Origin: Cladopsammia gracilis
Taxonomy: Eukaryota; Cnidaria; Anthozoa; Scleractinia; Dendrophylliidae
Reading direction: 5' to 3'
DNA length: 64,000 nt
Assembly: GCA_022457155.1 (NCBI GenBank)
Contig: JAJGOT010000356.1
Span: 62,001 to 126,000 of the forward strand
Positions within the stretch are counted from its first letter, which is position 1; each line of letters begins with the position of its first letter. Of this stretch, positions 1-10,527 are shown in pieces. The translations under genes and the position numbers were made by a program. The notes under the pieces are model-generated. The model saw only the letters and a program-made list of their open reading frames with translations, ran no database searches and was not told where the DNA came from.

Positions 1-3000
1 ATCATTATTTGATTCCTTCTTCTTTCCAATAAACATTTTAATAAGTGTGAGAGGAAGAAGGGATTTTTCAGTTGCCTTCTACACAACAGTTTGAATCCCT
101 TAAGAGGCAAGAAATATACACACTATGATTGTTTCAATTCAGTCAATTAAACCGCAGGCTGGGGTTAATTCCCTCGGCTGGCATAATTTTGTGTTTGAAG
201 TCTAATTACAGCTACTTTCACAGAGATAGCTAAACATCCAGAACACCATAAACCAATTCTACATTGTACTTTCATTTCCCATGCAGCCTATTTAAAAAAC
301 TTAGTGACAGCTGGCCCTGTACTGTATTGATGTACTTGTTGTCGGCCGACTGTTGGTATTTGTTTGCTGAAAGATATTTTGGGGAGCTATAATTGGTCAA
401 TATTATTTCACCCAAGTTTGTGCGATGCTTGATGACATTTATGCTATATTCTAAACCAAATTGAAGATGGTTTCCCTTAATTGTCTTGAAGAAAATAATC
501 CACTTTTGAGGTCTATATAAAAACTGCTGAGTGCATTCATATATGGTTCATATTTTATTTTATTAATATTTTTCTCTGGAAAGGTAAAGATAAGATGAAA
601 TGTTTTGCCCTGGTTGCTGACTTCAAAACTGGAGGATTGCGAATGTCCGATATAGAATCCTTGATCAATACTCAACAAATACTTTGTACATATTTACGGG
701 TTAAAAAAAAAAGAACAACAAAAATGTCCTTGCCCGGGTTTGAACTCCGCACCATTCTGCCACCTGAGCCTACCCGTTAACAGCATTCAATCAAGTTTAA
801 TTTATGAGGAAAAATCGCCTGTAAAACAGCTTTATTTTGAACAAGTGAAAACAATCTGTTTCCACTGCAGTACGCATGCCACGTACAAACTCAAATTTTG
901 CAGATATTCTTAACCAAAGAAGAACTGTTTGAGTCAAACTTTTGCCCCTTTATCATATTATTGTTCAACTTTAATCGAAATTTTCCAAATTACTCTTATT
1001 AACTGAGTACTTTGCATACTGGTAACAAAGACATACATTACTACAGCCAGCTGGATGGACATGGTGAGTCTAGAGTTATGGATGCACACTACAACAACAA
1101 CATGCTAGCAGATTTATATCTTTTATGTGCGATCACTTTTCTGGCTGTCGAGAACATGGTAAGAATAATAATTATTGAAGCAAGTTTCTTTCTTGTAGTG
1201 TGCAAACTAAAACAAAAGTGCTTTGTCTAGTGTTCATGACACACAATTTATTGAAATTTTTTTTTTGGCCTCAAAACAAAGTTTACAGAATGAACTTTCA
1301 TCCAAAAAAAATTATCGAAAAATAGTAAAAATTGACGGAGAAATGACGGTATAACTTTTGTGGGCGGCGTTTGTTTATGAAGCGATTTGTTTTTCTAAGC
1401 ACTGTTTTCTCAAAGTTAATTTTTCGCTTGTAGGGGACACTTTAAAGAGCTACAACTCAAAGGGAATTTGTTCAATTTTCCTCAAATTTGGACAGAAGCT
1501 AGGCTAACATATAATCAACAAAAAAGTGTCCGCAAATTTCTTATTTCCGAAAACTTTTTTGTCAAGAGCCATTTCCGTGCGATCACTCCAATTTTTTTTT
1601 CTTCCTTTTTCGAAAATATTCTGTAACTTTTCACTGCAATAGAATATGGGAAATCGCCGACACTTTTTTTAGCGCTTTGTGTCCGGAAACCTGAGAACAA
1701 ATCAAATTAGCAAAATACAATAATCGCTTTGAGTTATAGCGTTTTAAAACTGATTCGGACGTTCAAATTTAGACGTGGTAAAAAATTCGACAATTCATTT
1801 TATTACCAAATGGTTTCTATATTTAGATAGCCAGCTCTATAAGCTTTAATTTGATATTTGGGTTTAGGTATATTAACAGTAATCTTAAGACACTAGAGCT
1901 GTTATACTGGAGACACCCCCGAAGGTACACTGTAACCTTAATTGGAAAACATTGTTCAAAATAATATTTTTTTATGCTGTTTTTTTTTTCCGTCGTTTTA
2001 GAGAAATAACGTATGCAAAAAACAAAAATTAACTAAACTGTCTGTCTTTCCGTTAAATCCCGCTCGACTACAGCACGGGATGGGAAATGGCCCACAACTC
2101 ACAATGCTGTCCCTTTTCTGATCCGAATTGATTCCAGACTTTCCCACCGGCTCAAGTCTTGTCCACCAACGTCTATTTTCACCTCAAGGGCGAAATGTAG
2201 CGATTTAGACAAAAGGTGGGACAAGAAACACGACTCGTTTCTTTCAGAGGTGCTAGAGACTTAAGGAATTCTGGACTTAATGATGTCCTTCCATCACCAG
2301 ACGGGCCTCAAACATGTTGGCTTATACACACACTACGGATGATGTGTTAACCGTAGTGAGCTCACGATTGATAAGCGAGCCAGGCACGCGCAAACAGCGG
2401 TATTTTTGTTCAGGTTGTTGGCACTGGTCAAGAGTATTTCAGTCGCATAGTCTCACGGCCAATCTGCTTTTAATGGTGTTGTTTCGGAGTTCGTTTCATA
2501 CAGTTTTGGAAGGAACTTACGCTCGGATGTACGGTCAAATCACTAGAGAGCCAGAACTCATCTTTCTTCAGGTAGTTTAGTTTAGTTAATTTCATTTTAT
2601 CTATACATTTTTTTCTCTAAAATGACAGAAAAACCAGCATACAAATTTCTGAACGATGTTTTGAAGATAATTTGTAGGTCACATGCCAAAAATGAGGCAA
2701 AATAAGCACGAAAAACAACAAAAAAAAGGTCTCAAATTCGACATAGGTTGGTTATGCTCCGGACACTTCATATGATAAATATGATGAACTACAGTCACTA
2801 CGACAAGGAATCACAGAACAACCATAATCATCTGCGGTGTAAATATAAGCTGCAAAGAGAAAAGTGGATCATTTAACAATAGATAGTGTTAAAAGTCTAT
2901 AACCTAAGTTATTGGCAATATTTCAAACCTTCAAACCTATAATATGTTATATTTCTCGGATGTTTTGGTAAGTCTGATTGACATGACGAAACGCCTGGGA

Positions 3001-3276
3001 AATGTAACTTTCCGTCTCAGAGATGAAGGTTGGATGTCAGCAATCTCAGCAACGTTAAAACTTCACCAGTATCTCGGGATGCTCGGTAAGATTTGAAACG
3101 TCCGAGATCTCAGCAACAAGGGCATATTTTCAAATGTGCTATCCGAGAACTCCGCAATCTTTTAAAAATTGTGTTGATTGTCGCAGTGGAAATCACGATG
3201 CGATTATTAGAAGTCTCCGTGATCACAGTCACAGTTGAAAAAAACTAAATTGTGCATGGTTAGACTGCAAATGTCA
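1..3276. other. Non-coding left flank
   Basis: I find no convincing exon on either strand here. All open frames are short and lack coding character. If the PH-domain gene at 4632-9283 continues leftward, this stretch would be its intron or lie beyond its next exon. The only recognisable item is a tRNA-like segment at 727-780. Confidence 0.5.
727..780 (-). repeat. tRNA-like SINE head fragment
   Basis: Read on the minus strand, this stretch has a degenerate RNA polymerase III A box (TAGGCTCAGGTGG) followed by a B-box-like GTTCAAACC. It is followed, in that orientation, by an AT-rich body running towards 640. This is the order expected of a tRNA-derived SINE head. The A box has an extra base and no target-site duplication was identified, so it is a candidate only. 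Confidence 0.35.
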
Positions 3277-3283
3277 CGAGCAG

Positions 3284-4132
3284 CAGGGCTAAAAATTGGC
3301 TGTTATTACCGGTAATTGCACAGTCGCCAAAAATGACTTAAAACTGACCAGGGCCACCAAAAGTTGAGATTTGATTGCCCTATGTGCGACTATGTTACAG
3401 AATTTTGAAAAGTTGTAAATAATGTACATTATATGAACTAAATAATTACTTGTATGTAGTTTAATTGGACTACCTTCTCTTCTTTTTTTTTTCTCAACTC
3501 TAAGTTTATCAATAACAATTTAGTGAATTTTTAGTTCTGAAGTGGAAAATTCCGAGCCATTTTAATGGAAATTTTACGAGCGATGCACATTTAGACATTT
3601 GGATTTTGTGATTGCCACATGACACTAGACTTACACAGAGTTCTGTGTGGGGGGGTTTCCAAGTCGCACATGTTTTTGCTTTGCGAACGGACTTTCAGTT
3701 TTTTGTTTAAACTAGAGGAAATTGTAAGTAAGTAAAGTCGCGCACCCGAGCCAGAAGGCTCACAACGGCCGGAGCTTAAACCCGGTTTCTGTAGCATGAA
3801 GCGACTAGGAATATTGCTACTACCCCCTGGATGGGATACTAGTCCATCGCAGGGTTACCCCCAGCATTTTGTCGCCGGTACCCATTTATACACCTGGGTG
3901 GAGAGAGACAGTGTGGAGTAAAGTTTCTTGTCTAAGGAAACAACACGACGGCAGAGACCAGGCTTCGAACCACCGACCTTCAGGTTGAAAGTTCGACGCG
4001 CTAACCACTAGACCACCGTGCCGCCCACGCCCAGAGGAAATTGGGGGCTACTTAATTTTGGGATGGGCCACTAAGAATTCGAACAAACTGGCCCGACTGG
4101 CCACCAAGCACTGGAGTTCATTTTTAGCCCTG
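3284..4132. mobile_element. Non-autonomous CAGGG-ended DNA transposon carrying a SINE
   Basis: The ends are inverted: CAGGGCTAAAAATTGG at 3284 and TTTTTAGCCCTG ending at 4132. The flanks show a near-match 7-bp direct repeat (CGAGCAG at 3277-3283, CGGGCAG at 4133-4139). There is no transposase ORF inside, so the element is non-autonomous. A SINE with its own target duplication sits inside it (3725-4032), so this element is the older insertion. CAGGG termini suggest a hAT-like origin, which is inference. Confidence 0.6.
3725..4032 (-). mobile_element. tRNA-derived SINE with 11-bp target-site duplication
   Basis: On the minus strand the head reads as a tRNA: an A box (TCTAGTGGTTAGCG) near 4010 and a B box (GGTTCGAAGCC) near 3963-3973. 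A conserved body follows, and then a short CTTA-repeat tail at 3725-3740. Perfect 11-bp direct repeats (AGAGGAAATTG) flank it at 3714-3724 and 4033-4043, which is the signature of LINE-assisted retroposition. A second partial copy of the same body is at 27054-27165. Confidence 0.88.
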
Positions 4133-4631
4133 CGGGCAGTGTTTCAATAAAGTGCATTTTAGGAGCATCAAATCAACTATTTTCCTTGCAATTTACACTG
4201 TTAATAGACAAACGACACTCCACAGGAGATATCTTCAACAACTTAAAATTGTGGCCAAATCTTAACACCATCTGATTTGGACTTGTTTTACTAGAGCAAT
4301 TTTTAGCCAAATTTGGGGCTGTGATCACCAGTACCATGCGCATGGCCGACTCATGCATCCAATATCAGTTTCTATATGCCTCAAGGGTGTATTTTCTTTG
4401 AGAACATGGAAAATTTGGATAATATAAACTTGCTCCTAATTTGCATAATTTGTGGAATTATATACAAGCACTCAAGAATAAAAAAAACACTTATGAAGTT
4501 AAATGAGATGAGAAGAACTTGCCTGTGGCTATGAGAACATTTCTCATTTTTTTTTAATTCCTGTGTGCATGCTTATAATGGCAACAGTGCACTTGGTCAC
4601 ATTTACTATATTCCCTTCAGAATATACTCAC

Positions 4632-7600
4632 CACAACTAATGTAGTACGTTCTCTTTGAAAAATTGTCAAACACTGGGCCAAGAGCAAAGCAGTATGGTT
4701 TCTTTTTCCTCTCTCCTTCTTCAAGCTCACGTGCAACATCTGGAAAAAAATTGTGCATTATAAATAAGTGAGTCTGACGATCATGGTCTTAAGATCCCAG
4801 ACACTCAGTCAGTGATAATAGAAAAAAACAACAATTGGTGATGTGTACGTAAGTTGACATGCTTAGCAATAATTTTAAACGTTCAGTTTTTTACACTAAT
4901 GTATGAAGTTTTGGGATTGAAAATGGACAAAATGATGTTGCCTCCCCAAAACAATAACTGCAGCAGAGTTTGTTTATATATAGGTCTTTTTTACCTGATT
5001 TCATCAAAATTCTAAAATCTAAACAGCTTATTCTACATAGCCTTTTTTAACAGGTTCTTCATATCAGCAATTGTAACTGTCACATCAAGTTTCACGTCAA
5101 TACATTACTGACATTGCTTTGGAGATATAGCATGTTAACATTTTTGGTAGTTAAACACGTCTCCATGTGCGACACAAAAACAAGATTTGTTCACTCAGTT
5201 GTAGATTTTAATAGTAAGGATGCAAATCGGAGTGGTCTTTTGAACCTTTGGTATACCAAGTTGGTTACCAAAGACACATACAAAATTCTCTAATTTTCTA
5301 AATATTCTTTTCTCCATAAAGATCTTTGGGCTTCAAAATTTTGCCAAGTCATTTCATTTGCCATTCTCTGCAATATCTTACTCTGGTATTGCTCTCAAAG
5401 CCAGAAAAACAAACTGCTTAACATATGACGTAGATAAAAATGATCTATAGTTCTTTACTGTCATAAAAGCCAGAAAAACAAATTGCTTATGACGTAGATG
5501 AAAATGATCTATAGTTCTTTACTGTCATAAATGCCAGAAAAACAAATTGCTTATGACGTAGATGAAAATGATCTATAGTTCTTTCCAGGCATAAAAGCCA
5601 GAAAAACAAACTGCTTATGACATAGATGAAAATGATCTATAGTTCTTTCCGGGCATAAAAGTCAGAAAAACAAACTGCTTATGACGTAGATGAAAAATAA
5701 TGATCTATACAGTTCTTTCCAGGCATAATTCTAGTGACAGAGTACTCATTTGAACCTGTATATATTGACATTGCAATGTGTATTCAATCACTGAATTCAA
5801 AGTTGAATAATGGTAAAAAACAAGGCCCTAAGTGGTTACTATGGCCTCAAGAACCAAATGTGTCCAAATTTTCTGCTTTGGTGTATGTCGTGGTTCAAAT
5901 TGAGTAGGGGCGTTGCACGGGGCATCACATCCCACTCGCGCCTTTTCCCTTTGGTACATCTTATTTTGTTAGCTTATGTCCAACAAAGTTGAAAAAAATT
6001 GTTTTTCTTTGGTTTCAAAATTTTTAATTAAAACCAGTTTAATTTTTACTTTCCTCGCCTTACATTTATTATGATATCATGGTCTAATACCCCATTCACA
6101 CCAATGATTAAACATGTTTAAATGTTGTTTAGTTTAACTACGTTTTTAGCCTGTATCTTGAACGTTTTTAAATGTATATGACTCATACTTCCTGGAATAG
6201 TAATAAAAGTCAATAAAGTTGCTTTTAGCAAAGATTTCACTCCAAATATTACGGCATGTTTGGGGGTATTTTTCTAAACCTGTTTTAAACATGTTTAAAC
6301 GTTGGTGTGAACGGGGTATAAGACAAAGGAAAACAAAAATTAAACTGGTTGAACCACAATAACATATGCAAATTGGTTTTCTTGTGAGAAACTGATACAT
6401 TGACATTTGCATATTTAAGTAGTTTAAATCCAAAGAATTAATGCATTACTTTTTCTTGATTAAAGCTTGTCTATGATTGATTTCTTCTGACTTTCAGTTC
6501 AAACAGAGAACAAAGGAAATCAGTAAAAAATAAATGCTTACAATGCTTGCAATAGTTCAGTTTTGACTAAAGGGTAAAGTAAATAAGCTTAAAACTCTTC
6601 AAATTGAGAGCTAATTTGGAGCAATTTGGATCTCAAGGCGGTTAGCCCAGTTTTTCACCAAGTCCTGCAACAATTTATTATAAACCAAGCCCTTACAAGT
6701 TGAATCTAGCTCTATCCTTCCAGCTGGCTCATCTGAAGCAATATCATCCATTTTCCTAAAATAAATAAATTGAAATTAGTAGATATCTTTTTGGATATGG
6801 GTTATTTTACTGTTAGAGTGATGTAACCCTAACCCACTCATATTCCCCCCCTCAATGACAATGTTTTGGTGGTTGTGTTCCTCCTTTTTAAATTGACTTG
6901 AGAGGTGAAAATACTTTCAACATGGAAACAGAGAATATAAAAACAGTGGTTCATGCCCCTTGGGTGGGGAACTTTCATATATAAGTTGCAGTCGAAGCTC
7001 TATGACCAGACACTCTTGTAAGCGGGCAGCTCTACTGACTTACGGCCACCTTTACAAAATCCCTGTTTGAACTCTAGCTTATACAAACTCTGTACTTCAC
7101 ACATCCCTGTAAGTGGCCAGCTCCAGTTGTGGACACTTTTCTGCTTCCTGAGGGCGTCCCCTTACAGGAGCTTCATCTGTATTGGGTATGTGCTGCTGTG
7201 AAGGATATGGTTTTAGTATGGGATAGGGCATAGAAATTTGAGATTTTTGGTCTACAATAGGGTATCCTTTACCGGAAAACTGATCAGTGGTATGAAGAAA
7301 GAGTTTCTGTAAAAAAACTAGTCCAGGATAGGGTGGGTATTTTTGGTAACTAGTCAAACAACCTGAGGCCCTGGGGGTTCAATATACTCTTGAGGCAGAT
7401 CTCCACTTCTATTTCTCTTGTTTCTCTGCAACAGCAAAGAAGGGGGCATTGGGGGGTTCTGAACACCGCAATACCGCCAAAAAAAATTGACAAATACCGT
7501 AATATCGCAAAAAAAATCGCCAAATACCGCAATACGTCAAAAACCTCGTCCAAAATCGTTAGAATACCGAAACCGCTACTCTGTTCATTAAATTTTCCGC

Positions 7601-8435
7601 AAATATCTGCTTAGATTTTGTTTTTCGAATGTGAAGGCAAGTTAATGACTTTTAATTGGTTGTAAAACGACCAAAGTGTTATCACCTTTCAGGTAATATA
7701 AACTGGCATGACGGATTAGAGGATCTTAGAGCTGTTTCAAAGTGTTTTCGAAACGACAAGTCTGACAAGGACGACAAGAAACTGAAAAAGGATCAAAAAG
7801 GGTCGTAAAACACTGGAGGATAATTTTTAAAACCGACCAAAACGCTAAAAAACGGAATCCCGCAGGTTTTGGGAATACCGCAATACCGCAATTTTATATT
7901 AGAATTACCGAAATACCGCATGAAAAATTGCCCAATACCGCAATACCGCAAACCCCAATGTCCCCCTCAGCAAACACCATTTCATTTTCCATGTTCATAT
8001 ACCTGCCAACTTTTTCTGAGTGATAGGCGTGAGAATTTTTTTTCGTGGGAGTGCCAGGATTTCCAAAGGTGCCCCAACCAAATCCGAAGACAACCCGATA
8101 TATTCCAAAGATGTCCAAAGTTGTCCGGAGATGTTTCCGAAGAATTCGAAAGTTTTCATGGACCTCAGACCTCCATAACTATATTTTTAATTGGATCATG
8201 CGATCAGTTAAGGTTAATGGCTCAAATCTGTAAGTCACGCGTGCAGGCGTGAGAAATTGCTCCATAGGCCTAAGGCGTAAGACTTGGCAGGTATATGTTC
8301 ATATCCAATTTCACTTCATTGTCAATTATTTTAGGCTAGCCTGTGACTTCCGCCTCCTCCTCTCAGAAAGCTCCTCTCCCCAATTTTTTCTGAGGGGAGG
8401 AGGCAGATGTCACAGGCAAAGAAGCTAATTTTCAC

Positions 8436-8468
<33 letters not shown>

Positions 8469-9283
8469 TGTCAAAAATTATTCTTGATAAAAGTAGTTTA
8501 CTTCCTTTGAACTTTATGCAGCGTCATTTATTTTAATCAGTTTCATCAGCAATTTGCATCCATCTTTTCGATATTCTGGGTGAAATTTAATGGGGTATTG
8601 TCACAGGGGATTTTTCTGTGTTTTGGTCAAAATACACTCAATTTGACAAAGTAACTTTGTTCACAGATAAAGTAAAAGTATCAAGTGATTACTCGAAAGA
8701 AGAAAATAGACAGCAATCAGGGTTTTTTGGCGATTTTTCCAAGACACACAGGGAGAACATGAAAAGAGTGGCTGATTTTTTCAAGTTTTGACAAGTTTTG
8801 ATCCTTTCTATCCTGGCCATCAGCAGCCAAAGATGACATTCCCCTTTAAGCATGTATTAACAACAGATTAAAATTTAACAGAACCAGCCCTAAGATGTAC
8901 CTACTAGCCCTTAAATATAGAATTTTCCTGTGTAAACGTTTTGAATGTGTAGTCTGTTGTTATCAAATCACAAGAACAACAACATTCAGACGAGTCTCTT
9001 TTCTGAACAAAGTCCAAGTCTGCAGCCGGTACTTTCCTCGCACGCTCTCGTCACGTTGACATGAATATTAATGAATTTTAAGAGGCGTTTAATATTTAAT
9101 ATTTGTTTGTAATACAGCGTACAATAGAAATGAGTGAGGATCGCACCTGTAATAAGACCAAGATGTCCCCTGCGGACCTCTTACAAGTCGACACCATCGC
9201 TTTCTCCAGTTTGTCTGCCCAAGTACAGCTTGACCGCTTTCCTTGACAGCCCAGCCCTCTTTCACAACAATTTCTTCTTCCAT
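4632..9283 (-). CDS. PH-domain protein, N-terminal three exons (partial)
   Basis: Three minus-strand exons join in frame with GT-AG boundaries: 9147-9283 (start codon 9281-9283), 6697-6755 and 4632-4739, the last with an open phase-1 donor. They encode about 101 residues. The protein opens with an acidic MEEEIVVKEGW, then NWRKRWCRL, SYYRKMDD, GRIEL, KKKPYCFAL and RTYYISCG. This is the strand order of a pleckstrin-homology fold: a KEGW first strand, a W-R-K-R-W/C-R-L second strand, a YY third strand, and F-A-L and Y-Y-I-S later strands. PH domains usually bind phosphoinositides or proteins at membranes. The closing helix with its conserved Trp is not visible in 1-4631, so the next exon is probably outside the window. 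The exons are too short to have been obvious as ORFs; the case rests on phase agreement at both junctions. I do not recognise the specific family. The gene is head-to-head with the AHR homologue. Confidence 0.75.
5400..5728. repeat. Tandem repeat, about 64-bp unit, five copies
   Basis: Five imperfect copies of a roughly 64-bp unit (GCCAGAAAAACAAA...TGCTTATGACGTAGATG...ATGATCTATAGTTCTTT) run head to tail. Small indels give units of about 64 to 70 bp. The array lies in the second intron of the minus-strand PH gene. Confidence 0.85.
6013..6353. repeat. Fold-back element interrupted in its loop by a MITE
   Basis: Arms reading AACCAGTTTAATTTTTAC (from about 6033) and the inverse AATTAAACTGGTT (ending near 6350) form a fold-back that lacks coding potential. 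Two uninterrupted relatives in the window, 13363-13446 and 15302-15420, show that the arms are normally separated by only a short loop ending in a TTTGTCTCAGA-like sequence. Here a 231-bp MITE (6088-6318) has landed in that loop. Confidence 0.65.
6088..6318. mobile_element. MITE with TAA target duplication (Harbinger-like)
   Basis: The terminal inverted repeats are TACCCCATTCACACCAA at the left and TTGGTGTGAACGGGGTA at the right. They are flanked by TAA at 6085-6087 and 6319-6321. Internal AAACATGTTTAAA palindromes are present on both sides. A 3-bp TWA target duplication is typical of PIF/Harbinger elements. There is no ORF, so it is non-autonomous. Confidence 0.65.
7200..7345. repeat. Dispersed repeat shared with 38215-38360
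   Basis: A stretch containing TTTTGGTCTACAATAGGGTA, ACTGATCAGTGGTAT and GGATAGGG recurs in the same orientation near 38215-38360, with the same order of landmarks and moderate divergence. Its termini were not resolved. It lies in the first intron of the PH gene. Confidence 0.6.
7439..7968. repeat. Fold-back element with AATACCGC-rich interior
   Basis: The ends are inverted: GAAGGGGGCATTGGGGGGTT at 7439-7458 against AACCCCAATGTCCCCCTC at 7951-7968. Next to each arm is a cluster of short CCGCAATA/AATACCGC repeats (about 7468-7580 and 7868-7950). Predicted short peptides across it are translations of these repeats. Probably a non-autonomous DNA element; no target duplication was identified. Confidence 0.55.
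8339..8416. repeat. Short GC-rich fold-back
   Basis: GCCTGTGACTTCCGCCTCCTCC and its approximate inverse GGAGGAGGCAGATGTCACAGG are separated by a short loop. They give a near-complete hairpin of about 80 nt. An AAT microsatellite follows at 8438-8466. Confidence 0.6.
8438..8466. repeat. (AAT)n microsatellite
   Basis: About nine uninterrupted AAT triplets in the first intron of the PH gene. Confidence 0.9.
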
Positions 9284-10523
9284 AACGCGGTCGAATATTA
9301 AATCAGATTTAATCTTGAGCCAAAACCACGCGAAGATGTCGGTCTTCCATCGTGTTGGCCATTTTGATTTTTACCCATAACTCCTTTCCCACCTACTAGA
9401 TGAGAGGTGATGATTTTTTACACGAAACAGCGAGAAGCTCAAATAAATAGAGATCTCTTTTTGACAATTTCATTTTCAATAGAATCCATAATCAGGGGGA
9501 AAATATAGAAGGCATCATAGAAATATTCTCAGTCATTTATATTTACCGTATCTGGGCGCATCATCTTCCCTGGGGGGTGGGGGGTAAGGGGGTACAACCC
9601 CGTACTCTTCTTTTATAGGGGAGAAGAGCATGTCCAAAAGTTACGTAAATCAAAACTGTATTTTGAAAAAGTTGTAGGGTGTATGCTGCGGATAGTGTTG
9701 GGGTGGGAGAGGGGAGAGGGCCATACTTGCTAGTTTCTACACCGCAAAACACAGACACAAATGTAGTACCCACCACCCTTTTATTATCTGAACATCTGTT
9801 GTCGTATTGATTTCTTCGAATTAACCTTTTATGTGACGCGGGCGGCGCGGCCAGAGGGGCTTTTATTACATGTCATAACACTATATAAAGACCGTCGTAG
9901 AAGTTCAAATTTATAGGAGATAGGAGCTAGAGACTGCTTGCAAACGGTAGAAAACTAGAGCTCCCTGATAAATTTTTGTATGATTTTTTCGCTTATTTCT
10001 TTGTTTTCTTTTATGGTTTTTTATATCATTTTTACACCCTATTTGCTGTTTTGTTTGAAATTAACGCCCTTTCTATTTTTCGCGAACAGAAAATTCGACA
10101 ATTTGGAAAACAATACCGCCATTGTCTTGTACACCAGACCCCAGTCTATACGGCCGCGCTATCAATACACAGGTATCACGCACTCGACAGCTCGAGGGAG
10201 CTCTGTGGGGTTCCAAAGTTCCAAAGGCCTCGCTCGAACAGTGCGGTTCGAAAAGCGACTCGCTCATTGGAAACCTTTATCGCACAAATTCGCGGCTGTT
10301 TCAGAAAAATACAGACGATTTTCACTGGGTAATTGTGCGAAGCATCGTTTGAAATCGTTCTGTTTGGAATAGGGGAAGTTTATGCACGTTCATTTGTTAT
10401 TTTCGACACAGCTCAGGAAGCATGGCGACTTGAAGAATTCTGTGAGCGAGCAAAGTTGCCAGCAAGGGATAATGCCAACGCTAGTTACGCTACTTCGATA
10501 AGTTGTCAAAGAGAAGCGATAAA
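9284..10523. promoter_or_regulatory. Divergent promoter region between PH gene and AHR homologue
   Basis: This 1.24 kb spacer separates the start codons of two genes pointing away from each other, so it must hold both 5' UTRs and both core promoters unless further 5' exons exist. A TATA-like CTATATAAAG at 9881-9890 is correctly oriented to serve the plus-strand AHR gene, giving a 5' UTR of about 600 nt. No matching element was picked out for the minus gene. Short overlapping ORFs at 9976-10372 look like AT-rich noise. Confidence 0.45.
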
Positions 10524-10527
10524 ATGA
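10333..10527 (+). other. Upstream ORF overlapping the AHR start codon (ATGA)
   Basis: A 64-codon frame starts at 10333 and its TGA (10525-10527) overlaps the AHR ATG (10524-10526) as ATGA. If the leader is transcribed from the TATA-like site at 9881, ribosomes finishing this frame would stop exactly on the main start codon, an arrangement compatible with reinitiation. Whether the peptide is translated is unknown. Confidence 0.35.

Noticed and set aside
2770..2835. Possible fourth exon of the PH-domain gene on the minus strand
   Set aside because: There is an acceptor and a short open frame in the right phase, but the peptide has no PH C-terminal helix character and stops quickly.
9976..10372. 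Overlapping 118- and 130-aa ORFs upstream of AHR
   Set aside because: Both frames share the same DNA, start with AT-derived Phe/Tyr runs and contain no domain; they probably lie in promoter or 5' UTR.
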